A DNA stretch of 64,000 bases from Calditrichota bacterium (GTDB lineage Bacteria; Zhuqueibacterota; Zhuqueibacteria; Zhuqueibacterales; Geothermadaptataceae): NCBI GenBank assembly GCA_008501765.1, contig QQUE01000020.1, positions 96,237 through 160,236 on the forward strand, written 5' to 3'. The notes below the pieces were generated by a model. It was not told the DNA's origin. It was given only the letters and a program-made list of their open reading frames with translations, and made no database searches. Below, one piece after another: positions 1 to 9,995 of this stretch; the stretch's first letter is position 1; each line of letters starts with the position of its first letter. A program made the position numbers and the translations under genes.

Positions 1-254
1 AATTTATAACTTCTTCATTTCAAACGATTTGAAATCCTCTAAATTTCACAATATAACTTACTATGGCTTGCTTCTTGCATATATGCATCAATCGTTTTTT
101 GCCTGTTGCGATCTGCTAATCTTCAATAAATAATAAATTGAAGTTATTTATTGCTCTCTTTTTGCATTGAATGTGGCAAATTGTCGATAAAAGTAGTGAT
201 CAGGTGGAAGGAAATAGTACAGAATTTACAGTGGATAAAGGATTTGAGTTGAAA

Positions 255-3200
255 ATGAAGCAGGAATTAATACAAGTTCGAGAGAATATGACTAAGAGAA
301 TAGCGCAAATTGCCGGATTCACATTTCTTCTTTTTTTTAGTTTGGGTGCAAACTATCCATCGGTGAATAGCCCCGTATTAATTGAAAATATCGCCAGCCA
401 GAACAGTTCGTCGGTTCATAAATTTGTATTTTCTCAACCTGACAGCGTATCCTTCGAGTTGGGAAGTTCGACAATTAGCAAAGCTGTCAGCGGAATTATT
501 GGCGACAGCCAAACGAGTGCACTGCTGAATAATATTGCCGTAGTCGCTTATTGGGGTGGAGATTATCGTTACCGTTTAGGCGATACATTACACTCAAACA
601 GCTCAGGAGTTTACTCGGGAAATATCGAATCGCGCATAAATCCCCTGGCCGTCGATGACAATTTTAGTCCTGCCGTTCAACCTGAATCATTCAAACTTTA
701 TAACGCTTATCCAAATCCTGTTTCCAATGGTCGAAGTACCCTGCAATTTGATCTTTTCAAACCCGGATATATTCGATTATCAATTTATAATATTGCCGGG
801 CAGCGTCTTGCAACACGCAGTGAAAATATTTCTTTGCCCGGGAGATTTCGAACAATTATCGATTTATCGAATGTCGCCAATGGCGTTTATTTTTACAAAT
901 TTGAATCAGAAAATGGAGCCGGCGCCGGTCGTCTTCTCGTTCTTCGCGATGTCGGTGGACTTTCCGGAAATGCTGTAACTATCTCACCGCTAATGGTGGG
1001 TGGGGCAGTTGGTTTCGCAAACACCGCAGCGCTCACAAAAAGTTCTTCGCGGACCAATGAATCATTCTCGGAACCAACTTACTGGAGTGACGCCCCTGAC
1101 TTTTTTGTTCTTTCCGTGCAGGTGCCGGGCTATGCACCAAAAGAACAAAAAGTTTTTCATTCGGGAACGGCAACAGCATTTAATTTTATTATGGAGCCTT
1201 CAGATTCCCAATTTGTTACACTGGATGTTCTGACGAAAGACCCGCAGGCCGGGCCTGATTCCCTGCTCGAAAATGCCAGTGTTATCGTTTACAGCAAAGA
1301 GGGTGACGAATATGGCCGCGCCAAAACCAATGCTTTTGGCCGGGCATTAATTAAGCTCGCCGAACCTGAATTTAGCGATAGTTTGAGCGTGAAAGTGGAG
1401 TATGTTTTCCCCGGCGACGAATCGGTCACCAGCGAAACTCTGGTGCCAACAAACTTGTCTGGAATTACTTACGTTGATGCAATCGTAACCGAAGATTTTA
1501 GTGCACAATACGCAATTCAGGCATTTGACCGGCTCAATAATCCGATTCAGGCAACCTACGAATTCCGCAATAACGGCAATGCACTGGCTGTGGTTAGCAG
1601 CAATAATTCGGTAACTTTTGATGTCGATTTACAACAGTATTCGGGAGATGGTTTTTCGGTTTATGTTGAATCGCACGGCTATATCCCGGAAAATTTTGAT
1701 CTGCCGATGATTTCACCGGGAGAAGCGAAGTCGATAGGACTTTATCTTACTGTAAATAATGCAGCTATGATTTATCGCTTAAGTGGCAACGTTAAGGAAA
1801 GCGACAGTTCAGCTCCAATCGATGAACTGAGCGTCGAAGCCTGGCACAAGGGACAACTTGTGCAGAGTACAATTACGGATAGCGAAGGAAATTATACATT
1901 GTCGGTAATTGGTGGTGGTGAAACGAACCTCGGAATCGATGATACCGTTGCCGTCATTTTTAATAGCGAGTTTTTTGTAAATCAGACTTTTGAAAAAATT
2001 GCAAAAGATGATTCTGAGGTATTGAATGCCGTACTCGATTTTGATGCTTTTAATTTGCATGTAACAGGTATCTTGAAAAGTGACGGTCAGATTTTACCCA
2101 TGGGACAGGTTATGGCTCTGCAGATCGATGGTTTAACCAAAACGACAGCGATAACAAATGCCAGTGGTATATTTAATCTGCTCTATTTGATCGATTCTCA
2201 GGCCATGCTCAACCAAAGCGCCGAATTGGTTGGCAGTAATTTAGGTGCGAATGGCTTTACCTATTTTAATGAAGTGCGCGAAGTCGTCAACCTGCGTAAT
2301 CGGGAAACTCAGCAAATTAACCCGGCGCTGCAATTCAATTCATTTTCACTACTTATAAAAGGGAGCGGTGTTGGTAGTGATGGTCAGGGCGGACTGGATG
2401 GCGGCAAGGCAGCGCTTTTTGTTAATCAAATCGAAACCAGCTCACAGAATCTGCTTGGCGACGGGCTATTTGAACTTTCTTACACAGTAACAAAACTGGC
2501 CGAAGCCATGAACCAGGCCGAGCTGCGGATTTCGCATCCTTATTTTTCCACTAAAAAAACATTGGTTTCCTTAAGTTCGAGTGCAACCCAGGACTTTGGG
2601 CCAATTTCCGCTCAATTTTTACAAAGCGAATTTCGGGTACAGGGCGAAGTTAAAAGTACAAAAGATGGAAATCCTGTTGAGGGTGCGACTGTGCAATTTC
2701 CGGGCACACCGGATGCCTTCACAGACACCCATGGCTGGTTCACAACAAATATATTTTATATTAACAGCCGCGCCGACATCGATCTTCAAAAAACGTTGAC
2801 CATTTCTCAGATTGGCCATACAAACTACACCCGGACACTCGCTACAGCCTATAACTCGATGCCCCATATCGGCACAGTGAATCTCGTTTGGAGTTTTACT
2901 GCCTATACTGTGACGATTGATGGCGACACAGAATTTAACCTGACAGAGCCGGGTGTCGGGCCCATTTCCGGTGCCACGGTCAAACTTATTCGCGATTCGG
3001 ACGAAGTTGTGCTTGACGAGACCACGACAAATGCCTCTGGGAATTTGGCAAAAAATCTGTCTTACTTCTTTTTGGAACCACAATCCAGCACCGCGCGCCT
3101 GGAATGGAGCAAAGTTGAATATCAAACCGGCAGCCTTGGGAATATCGATATTTCTACTCAGGCAACGCATGTCATTAGCAACCAATCAATTTTCTTTGAA

Positions 3201-4346
3201 CCACTCATCCAGCAAGTGAGCGGTCGAATAACTTCTGTGACCCTGGGAAGTGGCATTGCCAGCGCTGCGATCGTCTGGCAGTCCGGTTCCAGTGCCGCGA
3301 CGGATGGCAATGGTGATTTTAACTATCAAGATGTGATGACGCGCAGCAATGAGCCGGGGACTGAGCGCACGGTCATGGTTTCAGCTACCGGATATCGCGA
3401 CAGCACATTTACCTATACGCGCAGCACAACCTCTGTCACCCGGAATCTTGCTTTGGAAGACGGCCCCGCCAACCCACAATTGGATATTCAATTGTGGGTG
3501 CGTGATCTTTTGGGCAATACGAGCAATATCGCAGTGACTTTGCAAGCCGATGGATTTCCAGCAGAAATACTGGCCACTTCCAACGGGTTGTTGACGACTT
3601 CACTGGATTATAACGGCAATTCAAATTCACTAATACGCATTTGGATTGGCGATGGCATGGTTGCCATTCCGGAGTTGGCAAAAGCCAGCGCCCGCACTGG
3701 AACAGGAGTGATTGATACGCTGAAAGTTACTGCTAACGATTTTGCAACGGAACAAACAGCGTATTATATAGCAAATTCATTTTCCAATCCAAATGGTGGA
3801 AGCGTGAGTTTCAACCAGTTCTGTGATTTTGTTGGCGCTGCAACCGGACTGGCACGCAATTTTGTTGACAATGGTGAGGTGCAGGTTCTGAAGTTTAATC
3901 CGTCGAATAAACCAGTGGATGCCAGCGATTATAATGATACAAAAACGACAGTTGATGGCCTCATCCTCGATCTCGAAACCTCGATGCAGAATGGCAAATA
4001 TTTTGGCCCGCTAAACATAACTTCCCGTTTGTTGGATGATAATACCGATTCCCAGTTTGAAGGCCCGAACACATTGCAACTTTACACGGATGACGCCGCA
4101 ACGAGCAATTCGTACAGCATCAGCCTGCGTACGGGCACCAACGTAACACGCGGCGAAGGATTTTTCGTCGTTGGTTCAGCTGCAGCTGAAAAACAAGAAC
4201 AGATGCTGGGCTTGCTCTTCGATCTGGTAGACTGGGATGGCAGCGGTATTGCAAACTGGATGATTGGCGGCGATGGCCATATTCATGATTTGGGTCATCA
4301 AATTAAAAATGCGATCTATCTGTTCCGCGGTAAACAAATGAAATAA
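255..4346 (+). CDS. Giant secreted multi-domain surface protein with internal sorting-type module
   Basis: About 1,363 residues. Residues about 12-35 form a basic then hydrophobic signal peptide, so the protein is exported. At about 145-235 lies a Type IX sorting/FlgD-like Ig module (NAYPNPVSNG, IYNIAGQRL, GVYFYKF), a module usually found at the extreme C-terminus. The rest is a chain of carboxypeptidase-regulatory or CNA-B-like beta-sandwich repeats, seen in patterns such as VEGATVQF, ISGATVKLI and ATDGNGDF. I see no catalytic motif. The likely role is an extracellular structural, adhesive or ligand-binding protein; this is inference. Start choice: ATG 255 has AAGGA 12 nt upstream; ATG 288 would give a shorter signal peptide; ATG 171 is also in frame. 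It is followed by a strong terminator, so it is probably monocistronic. Confidence 0.8.
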   Translation: MKQELIQVRENMTKRIAQIAGFTFLLFFSLGANYPSVNSPVLIENIASQNSSSVHKFVFSQPDSVSFELGSSTISKAVSGIIGDSQTSALLNNIAVVAYWGGDYRYRLGDTLHSNSSGVYSGNIESRINPLAVDDNFSPAVQPESFKLYNAYPNPVSNGRSTLQFDLFKPGYIRLSIYNIAGQRLATRSENISLPGRFRTIIDLSNVANGVYFYKFESENGAGAGRLLVLRDVGGLSGNAVTISPLMVGGAVGFANTAALTKSSSRTNESFSEPTYWSDAPDFFVLSVQVPGYAPKEQKVFHSGTATAFNFIMEPSDSQFVTLDVLTKDPQAGPDSLLENASVIVYSKEGDEYGRAKTNAFGRALIKLAEPEFSDSLSVKVEYVFPGDESVTSETLVPTNLSGITYVDAIVTEDFSAQYAIQAFDRLNNPIQATYEFRNNGNALAVVSSNNSVTFDVDLQQYSGDGFSVYVESHGYIPENFDLPMISPGEAKSIGLYLTVNNAAMIYRLSGNVKESDSSAPIDELSVEAWHKGQLVQSTITDSEGNYTLSVIGGGETNLGIDDTVAVIFNSEFFVNQTFEKIAKDDSEVLNAVLDFDAFNLHVTGILKSDGQILPMGQVMALQIDGLTKTTAITNASGIFNLLYLIDSQAMLNQSAELVGSNLGANGFTYFNEVREVVNLRNRETQQINPALQFNSFSLLIKGSGVGSDGQGGLDGGKAALFVNQIETSSQNLLGDGLFELSYTVTKLAEAMNQAELRISHPYFSTKKTLVSLSSSATQDFGPISAQFLQSEFRVQGEVKSTKDGNPVEGATVQFPGTPDAFTDTHGWFTTNIFYINSRADIDLQKTLTISQIGHTNYTRTLATAYNSMPHIGTVNLVWSFTAYTVTIDGDTEFNLTEPGVGPISGATVKLIRDSDEVVLDETTTNASGNLAKNLSYFFLEPQSSTARLEWSKVEYQTGSLGNIDISTQATHVISNQSIFFEPLIQQVSGRITSVTLGSGIASAAIVWQSGSSAATDGNGDFNYQDVMTRSNEPGTERTVMVSATGYRDSTFTYTRSTTSVTRNLALEDGPANPQLDIQLWVRDLLGNTSNIAVTLQADGFPAEILATSNGLLTTSLDYNGNSNSLIRIWIGDGMVAIPELAKASARTGTGVIDTLKVTANDFATEQTAYYIANSFSNPNGGSVSFNQFCDFVGAATGLARNFVDNGEVQVLKFNPSNKPVDASDYNDTKTTVDGLILDLETSMQNGKYFGPLNITSRLLDDNTDSQFEGPNTLQLYTDDAATSNSYSISLRTGTNVTRGEGFFVVGSAAAEKQEQMLGLLFDLVDWDGSGIANWMIGGDGHIHDLGHQIKNAIYLFRGKQMK

Positions 4347-4372
4347 TTTTTGCTGATAAATCTGATTTCAAC

Positions 4373-4408
4373 AAAAAGTCCGGCAGAATAGTTCTCCCGG
4401 ACTTTTTT
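4373..4408. terminator. Rho-independent terminator after the giant surface protein
   Basis: Inverted repeat AAAAAGTCCGG / CCGGACTTTTTT with a 13-nt loop, ending in a T run on the plus strand and 27 nt after the stop codon. It is symmetrical enough to work in both directions, but only the plus-strand gene ends here. Confidence 0.85.
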
Positions 4409-4543
4409 GTTTTACCCATTTTATTATTTTGCCCTAAAATTTTATATTAACTATATTTAGACGATAAACAAATTACGAAATGAGCCGTGTACGTTTGGTT
4501 TGTGTCCCAAACCCAAAGGCTAAACAAAACAAGGATTTGAGAA

Positions 4544-5602
4544 ATGTCTAAAAAGTGGATTATTTACGGGGCGAATGGATATACAGGAACTCTAATGGCT
4601 AGAGAAGCCCAAAGCCGTGGATTAACACCATTTCTGGCGGGCCGTTCGAAGCAGAAGCTGCTTCCTTTAGCACAGTCACTCAATCTTGAAATAATTGAGT
4701 TTGACCTGGAAGACCGCAGCCGGTTAAATAAAATTATAGCCGATTTTGATCTTGTGTTGCATTCGGCCGGCCCATTTATTCACACCTTTGAGCCGATGCT
4801 TCAGGCATGTCTGGGAGGTGGAACACATTACCTGGACATTACGGGGGAAATACCGGTTTTTGAGGGATGTTTTGCACACGATAAAGAAGCACAAGAGAAA
4901 AACATAGCCATAATTCCCGGAGTTGGATTTGATGTTGTTCCGACGGATTGTCTTGCCGTTTATACAGCTAAAAAAGTAAAAAATCCCACGGACCTGGAAA
5001 TCGCTTTCAGCACAAGTTCCAGTGCGAGCCGCGGTACTGCAAAAACGATGGTCGAGCATTTGCGTTTTGGGGTGCAGATCCGCCGCGATGGCAAAATCGA
5101 AAAACTCTCGTCCGGTAAACAGGCCAGGCGAATCCGATTTTCCGATAAAGAGCGCCATGTTCTGCCCATTAGCTGGGGGGATGTAGCGACTGCTTATCGC
5201 TCGACGGGCATTAAAAATATTACAACTTACACCAGTTTTCCCAGCCGTTTTATCAACCATTATCGCTGGGTTGAACCTATTACCCGGGGCATGTTTTCAT
5301 TGGCTTCCACGCGCAGGCTCGCTCAAAAGTGGGCGGATAAAAATGTCACCGGGCCTGACGCTAAAACCCGCGAACGGGCGCAATCTCACGTTTGGTGCGC
5401 CGTATCCAATGCCGCAGGAGAGACGGCCGAAGCCTGGCTCGAAACTGTGGAAGCTTACAAGTTTACCGCCATCGCCGCAATCAATTCCGTTGAATCTGTT
5501 CTGAATAATGAAATACGCGGAACTTTAACCCCCGCTCAGGCGTTTGGGGAAAACTGTGTGCTGCGGGTTGATGGATCCCGGTTTCTCGATGCGATCGGAT
5601 GA
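4544..5602 (+). CDS. Saccharopine dehydrogenase-like NAD(P)-binding reductase
   Basis: 352 residues, the usual length for the saccharopine dehydrogenase/trans-acting enoyl reductase family. It begins with a Rossmann strand and glycine loop (IIYGANGYTGTLMA, residues 5-18). LAGRS follows, as expected for a dinucleotide-phosphate-binding arginine, then HSAGPF and HYLDITGE, both typical of this family. It is probably a soluble oxidoreductase with unknown substrate; family members include enoyl reductases acting on lipid or polyketide intermediates, so lysine biosynthesis should not be assumed. The ATG at 4544 is preceded by AAGGATTTGAGAA, a usable ribosome site. Neighbours do not suggest a pathway: a terminator precedes it and a repeat-filled spacer follows. 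Confidence 0.8.
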   Translation: MSKKWIIYGANGYTGTLMAREAQSRGLTPFLAGRSKQKLLPLAQSLNLEIIEFDLEDRSRLNKIIADFDLVLHSAGPFIHTFEPMLQACLGGGTHYLDITGEIPVFEGCFAHDKEAQEKNIAIIPGVGFDVVPTDCLAVYTAKKVKNPTDLEIAFSTSSSASRGTAKTMVEHLRFGVQIRRDGKIEKLSSGKQARRIRFSDKERHVLPISWGDVATAYRSTGIKNITTYTSFPSRFINHYRWVEPITRGMFSLASTRRLAQKWADKNVTGPDAKTRERAQSHVWCAVSNAAGETAEAWLETVEAYKFTAIAAINSVESVLNNEIRGTLTPAQAFGENCVLRVDGSRFLDAIG

Positions 5603-5786
5603 CCAATCGACCAATCCGATATGTACCATCCTGAAAATAGATGATTATGCCGCAAAAGATTAAATCCGCTGCTTGCTTTTTTGGTCAGGTTACCGTATAA
5701 TTCGCTCCTCAATCCTGGCACTCACGCGATGAGAGCAGCAAATGGCGAGCATGCATTTTATCTGAACTATATTTATACCGGTAAAA

Positions 5787-6072
5787 ATGTGCCTGGCACT
5801 TAGGCAAACCTTTAAAAATATCAGAAGTTGATTTGCAAACATTATAAAAATCAACTATCCTGAATAATTCTCACGCAAAGGCACTAAGTCCGCAAAGAAA
5901 ATATTTAAATACTTATAAAACTTAATTTTGTGGACTCTGTGGATTTGTGAGAGATAATTTTAATAGAAAATTTAGTTTTTCTGAACGTTTTATCTCAAAC
6001 ATCGAATTATCAATAGGTTAAGAATATTTTAATAAATATTTATGATTAAAGCAGGCTAAGTGCTCGGCACAT
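5787..6072. repeat. Nested palindromic intergenic repeat (outer and inner inverted repeats)
   Basis: The 539-bp space between the reductase and the phosphatase has no gene. Outer arms ATGTGCCTGGCACTTAG (5787-5803) and CTAAGTGCTCGGCACAT (6056-6072) are inverted with two mismatches. Inside, 5869-5953 is a second palindromic module with 'CACGCAAAG..CTAAG.CCGCAAAG' on the left and 'TTTGTGGACTCTGTGGATTTGTGAGA' logic on the right, a motif type common in intergenic repeats of many bacteria. ATAAT borders it on both sides (5864-5868, 5954-5958), a possible but weak target duplication. Confidence 0.55.
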
Positions 6073-6141
6073 CACCAATACTTTATGAATAATGTACGTT
6101 AGTGGCCTTAAATTTATTACTTAATTATTTGGAAAATTATT

Positions 6142-7218
6142 ATGTCTCATATTTTGAAGTTAGTTTTTTATTTCCTTTGTGTACAGGTCGCCTTTGCGAA
6201 ATCCCCTAAAAATATAATTCTATTTATTGGTGACGGGATGGGGCCTACGCAAATCACCGCAGCGCGGACGGTGAAGGGTGAGTTAGCCTTGGAAAAATTT
6301 AATGTATCCGGTTATGTGCTCACCCATTCGACAAATAAATATATTACCGATTCTGCTGCTGGAGCAACAGCCTTTGCAACAGGATATAAAACCTATAACG
6401 GTGCTATTTCGGTACATCCTGAAACGAAGAAACCTCTAAAAACAATTCTTGAATTTGCTGAAGAAAAAGGCAAATCATCGGGATTAATCGCCACAAGTTC
6501 TGTAACGCATGCAACGCCGGCCTGTTTTGCCGCCCATGTAACCTCGAGGTCAAAGCAGCAGGATATCGCGGCACAGATTGCTGTTTCCGGAGTAGACGTA
6601 CTCATCGGTGGCGGTCTGGGATATTTTTTACCGCGGGACAAAAAAGGCAGCAAACGCAGCGATAAGAAGGATTTGTTAGATAAAATGCAGGGCTATGAAT
6701 TTGCCAACAGTTATGCAGAATTTCGCAAGGTTGCGACACCGGAAAAACTTGTGGCCCTTTTGGAAACAGGCCATCTGCACAAGGCTAAAGATCGCAAAAT
6801 TAGCCTCGGTATGATGACGATGAAAGCGCTGAATATTTTGTCACAGAATGAAAATGGTTTTTTTCTCATGGTTGAAGGTTCGCAGATTGATTGGGCTGGG
6901 CACGATAATAAAAAGAAATACCTGATGACAGAAATGGTTGATTTTGACGATGCCATAGGGATCGCACAAAAATTTGCTGCGAATAACGAGGAAACGCTGG
7001 TACTTGTTACGGCAGACCACGAGACCGGCGGCCTTGCGCTTTTAGGCGGTTCGCTCGCGGAAAAGAAAGTGAATCTGAAGTTCATTGACGGGCATCACAC
7101 GGGTGTCATGGTTCCGGTCTTTGCCTTCGGCCCCGGCGCAGAAGCATTTGGCGGCATTCAGGAGAATCATGAAATTGGGAAAAAGATGATTGGCCTGTTT
7201 AACTCTGAAACCAATTGA
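6142..7218 (+). CDS. Alkaline phosphatase, exported (PhoA family)
   Basis: 358 residues with a short N-terminal signal peptide (residues 1-19, ending VAFA). It hydrolyses phosphomonoesters in the periplasm. Family residues are visible: first metal-binding Asp in FIGDGMG (about 29-35), the nucleophilic serine in TDSAAGATA (Ser71), HATPACFAAH metal/phosphate region, the glutamate in VEGSQIDWAGH, Asp-His in TADHETGG, and the late zinc His in DGHHTG. Length is shorter than E. coli PhoA (about 470) and closer to compact bacterial members. The gene stands alone, ends in a bidirectional terminator, and shows no recognisable Pho box. Mature enzyme activity is well supported; metal preference is not determinable. 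Confidence 0.9.
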   Translation: MSHILKLVFYFLCVQVAFAKSPKNIILFIGDGMGPTQITAARTVKGELALEKFNVSGYVLTHSTNKYITDSAAGATAFATGYKTYNGAISVHPETKKPLKTILEFAEEKGKSSGLIATSSVTHATPACFAAHVTSRSKQQDIAAQIAVSGVDVLIGGGLGYFLPRDKKGSKRSDKKDLLDKMQGYEFANSYAEFRKVATPEKLVALLETGHLHKAKDRKISLGMMTMKALNILSQNENGFFLMVEGSQIDWAGHDNKKKYLMTEMVDFDDAIGIAQKFAANNEETLVLVTADHETGGLALLGGSLAEKKVNLKFIDGHHTGVMVPVFAFGPGAEAFGGIQENHEIGKKMIGLFNSETN

Positions 7219-7226
7219 TTTTTCAA

Positions 7227-7266
7227 TAAAAAAAAAGCAAGGCAATAGTTGCATGCCTTGCTTTTT
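7227..7266. terminator. Bidirectional terminator between convergent phosphatase and TonB receptor genes
   Basis: AAAAAGCAAGGC / GCCTTGCTTTTT with an 11-nt loop. A run of A on the left and T on the right allow it to end transcription from both sides. Confidence 0.85.
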
Positions 7267-7292
7267 AAGGTTATCAATCCAATTTACAAATA

Positions 7293-9995
7293 TTAGAACA
7301 GACTGTCATAGCTTAAACCGATATAGAATATCCGGCCGATATCAACGCTGCCATACATCTGCGTATAGTTCTCAGCAAAGAGATTGCTAACACCGGCTTT
7401 TACGGTAGAATTCATGCTTGGCATGCGCAATGAAACCTGCCCATCCATAATGAATTCGCCACCCACCATGCCTTCTCCAAAAGTAGCGCTCCACAAAAAT
7501 TCATCGCGCCATCTTCCTGCCAGGTTGAAGCCAATATTTTTGAAGACTTTGGCATTACCAAGACTCACTTTTACGCTGTGTTTCGCACGGTTTATACTCG
7601 AGAGCCAATCTTCAGAACCGCCTGTTCGCTCAATAAAGTTGTAACTGGTGTTCACGCGATAGCCGCTGCTGAAGCTATAGGTCAAACCAGCTCCGGCGCC
7701 TCTGATAACAACATCGCGATCATCATTTGTATACAACCCATAAACTTTTCCAGTGGTCGGGTCGAGAACCCGTGGATTGCGAAAGCGATCTTTATAATTT
7801 GAATGATAATAGTTGAGATCAACAAAAAGATTGTTGTGAATGAGTGTTTTGTACCCAATCTCGGTGGATGTTTGGTATTCCGGCTTAATAAAATCAGTTT
7901 TGACTACTTGTGGTGTTCCCGCGAGATAACTCTCCAGATCGATCGCACTGGCATAAACATCACCTGCACCGAGTGTCCGGTTGGTGCGATCCATATTATC
8001 CTGTGTGCCGCCGATCAGTGTAATTGGACCGAGATCGAGGTTGATGTACTGAGATTCAATGATTGGATTATTGAATCCGGACTGGAAAGAAGCCCGGAAA
8101 TGGTGATCCGGGTTGGGTGAATAAACAGCGGCGATACGCGGTGAAATATGATCATCAAAGTTTTTATGACCATCGAGGCGTAGCGAGCCGATTACCTTCA
8201 GTTTATTTTCCATCACGCTTTTTGAAGCCTGTGCGTAGGCGCCGTATTCTGTAATATCGATGCCTTCATTTTCATCACTGTAAATTGTGCCCTCTGTATC
8301 GACAGAGTAGGCACGGAAATTACCACCGACTTGCAGATCGATAAAACTGATTTTATCGGCAAAATTATACATGCCTTCGACATTATTGAAGCCGGAATTT
8401 GAGGTAAATCCGGCACCGGTGACAAAATCTTTTTTAGCGATAATATCCTCTAATGTGCTTTCGAATTCTGATGTTCCAGGCATCAAACGGCCAGCATCAG
8501 CTGCAGCCCGACCGGCAGCGTGGGCAGTCGTCGGGTCAGCACCTTGCAACAAAGCACCCAGATAATTACCGCCATATTCGCCAAACCATTGGGTATCACC
8601 TTTCCAGGTTCTGTTGACGTTCCAGCCGGCAAAAATAATATCATAAGAATCACCAGCATTTTCACGCTGGGTATATCCACGGACATAAAAATTCTGCCCT
8701 TTTAATTCAAGTTTGGTGAAAGTTTGATTCAAATCGTCCAGGGCATAACGGTTGGTACCCTGATAAATGGCGCGTCCGCGGCCATGGCGGATATCAAAAC
8801 TGGCTTCCATGGTTTCGTTCAATCGGTAACGCAAATTACCGCTGGCTTTGAAGGATTTTGCCGGTTCATAATCATAAAGGTCTTCCTCTTTGTAGCCAGT
8901 ACGTGCGACGAAAATGGAACCAAAATCCATATCAGGAATGGCCATCCCCTGGGCACGCAAGGCAGCAGCTACATCATTTAAGTTTAGGTTTGTGGCAACT
9001 TCATCACCGTACGTATTCGTTCCGTTATATCCGGGTGATGATGGGCCCACGCCATTTTTATCACTAAAATCATGGGCATACCAGTCCGTCGCCTGGAATT
9101 GTGAAACGACAGCTTTAAATCCAAAGTTATTGATAGCTTTCGCATAACGGAAAGATGCTTCATAAAGCGGATTGCTGCCGCTATAATCGGAGTCCGAGCT
9201 GCCTGTCTTTACCTGAAAACTGGCGCCGGGGTAATCAAAAGGCGATTTACTGTTTATGAACAACACACCGCTAAATGCATTGGGGCCATAAAGTGCTGAG
9301 GATGCACCGGGCAAAAATTCAACTTCTTCGATGTCAATATCAGAAAGACCGGCCATGTTGCCGATAGCGAAACCACCATTGGCGATTCCGGTGTTATCGA
9401 CGCCGTCTACAAGCTGAATGAGACCCGGGTTGTGTGACGAGCCTTCACCACGGCCAGTTGGACCCGCGAATACCATGCTGTTGGCCGTCATTTCAACTTC
9501 CTTGATATTGGCCAATCCATCAAAGACCGTGATCGATGGGGATTCGCGAATTTGCAGCTGATCCATTTTTTCAACTGTCACAGGCGCTTTGAGGATATTT
9601 TCTTGCAGACGCGATGCAGACACGACAAGTTCACCGACCATAAATGCCTTTTCTTCGAGCTGAATATCGAGCATCGTCGTCGCGTCGGTTACTTCAATTT
9701 CCTGGGTTGCGTAGCCAATCATCGAGACTTGCAGGGTAAAAGGTATGGGCTGCGCTGTTTTCAGAATAAAAGTGCCATCTGCATTTACAGCCGTTCCAAC
9801 GAATTTCCCCTTGACCTGCACCGATGTTCCGGCAAGAGTTTCCCCGCTGGTTTTGTCTGTGACTTTCCCCGAAATAGTAACTTTAACTTTGGCTCCACCT
9901 TCCTCTTCGGCGAGTCCGGTACTGGTTAGCATGCACACTGCGAATGTGAAAATTAACAGCAAGTGACACGTTTTCCGAAAGCATTGAACGAACAT
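7293..9995 (-). CDS. TonB-dependent outer-membrane receptor with carboxypeptidase-regulatory N-terminus
   Basis: 900 residues. A signal peptide (residues 1-29, ending TGLA) is followed by a carboxypeptidase-regulatory domain (VTISGKVTDKTSGETLAGTSV, about 37-115). Next comes a TonB-box-like stretch (ELVVSASR), the plug (ITVFDGLANI, DGVDNTG, EEVEFLPGASSALYGPNAFSG about 215-245) and a 22-stranded-barrel-like remainder ending in the aromatic IGLSYDSLF. It imports a ligand across the outer membrane using TonB energy; the ligand is unknown. The start is secure: GGGAGG lies 5 nt before the ATG. It is transcribed alone and converges with the phosphatase. Confidence 0.92.
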   Translation of the reverse strand: MFVQCFRKTCHLLLIFTFAVCMLTSTGLAEEEGGAKVKVTISGKVTDKTSGETLAGTSVQVKGKFVGTAVNADGTFILKTAQPIPFTLQVSMIGYATQEIEVTDATTMLDIQLEEKAFMVGELVVSASRLQENILKAPVTVEKMDQLQIRESPSITVFDGLANIKEVEMTANSMVFAGPTGRGEGSSHNPGLIQLVDGVDNTGIANGGFAIGNMAGLSDIDIEEVEFLPGASSALYGPNAFSGVLFINSKSPFDYPGASFQVKTGSSDSDYSGSNPLYEASFRYAKAINNFGFKAVVSQFQATDWYAHDFSDKNGVGPSSPGYNGTNTYGDEVATNLNLNDVAAALRAQGMAIPDMDFGSIFVARTGYKEEDLYDYEPAKSFKASGNLRYRLNETMEASFDIRHGRGRAIYQGTNRYALDDLNQTFTKLELKGQNFYVRGYTQRENAGDSYDIIFAGWNVNRTWKGDTQWFGEYGGNYLGALLQGADPTTAHAAGRAAADAGRLMPGTSEFESTLEDIIAKKDFVTGAGFTSNSGFNNVEGMYNFADKISFIDLQVGGNFRAYSVDTEGTIYSDENEGIDITEYGAYAQASKSVMENKLKVIGSLRLDGHKNFDDHISPRIAAVYSPNPDHHFRASFQSGFNNPIIESQYINLDLGPITLIGGTQDNMDRTNRTLGAGDVYASAIDLESYLAGTPQVVKTDFIKPEYQTSTEIGYKTLIHNNLFVDLNYYHSNYKDRFRNPRVLDPTTGKVYGLYTNDDRDVVIRGAGAGLTYSFSSGYRVNTSYNFIERTGGSEDWLSSINRAKHSVKVSLGNAKVFKNIGFNLAGRWRDEFLWSATFGEGMVGGEFIMDGQVSLRMPSMNSTVKAGVSNLFAENYTQMYGSVDIGRIFYIGLSYDSLF

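Noticed and set aside
2619..3185. 188-residue minus-strand frame inside the giant surface protein
   Set aside because: Lies wholly antisense to a well-supported gene, has no RBS and no protein-like pattern.
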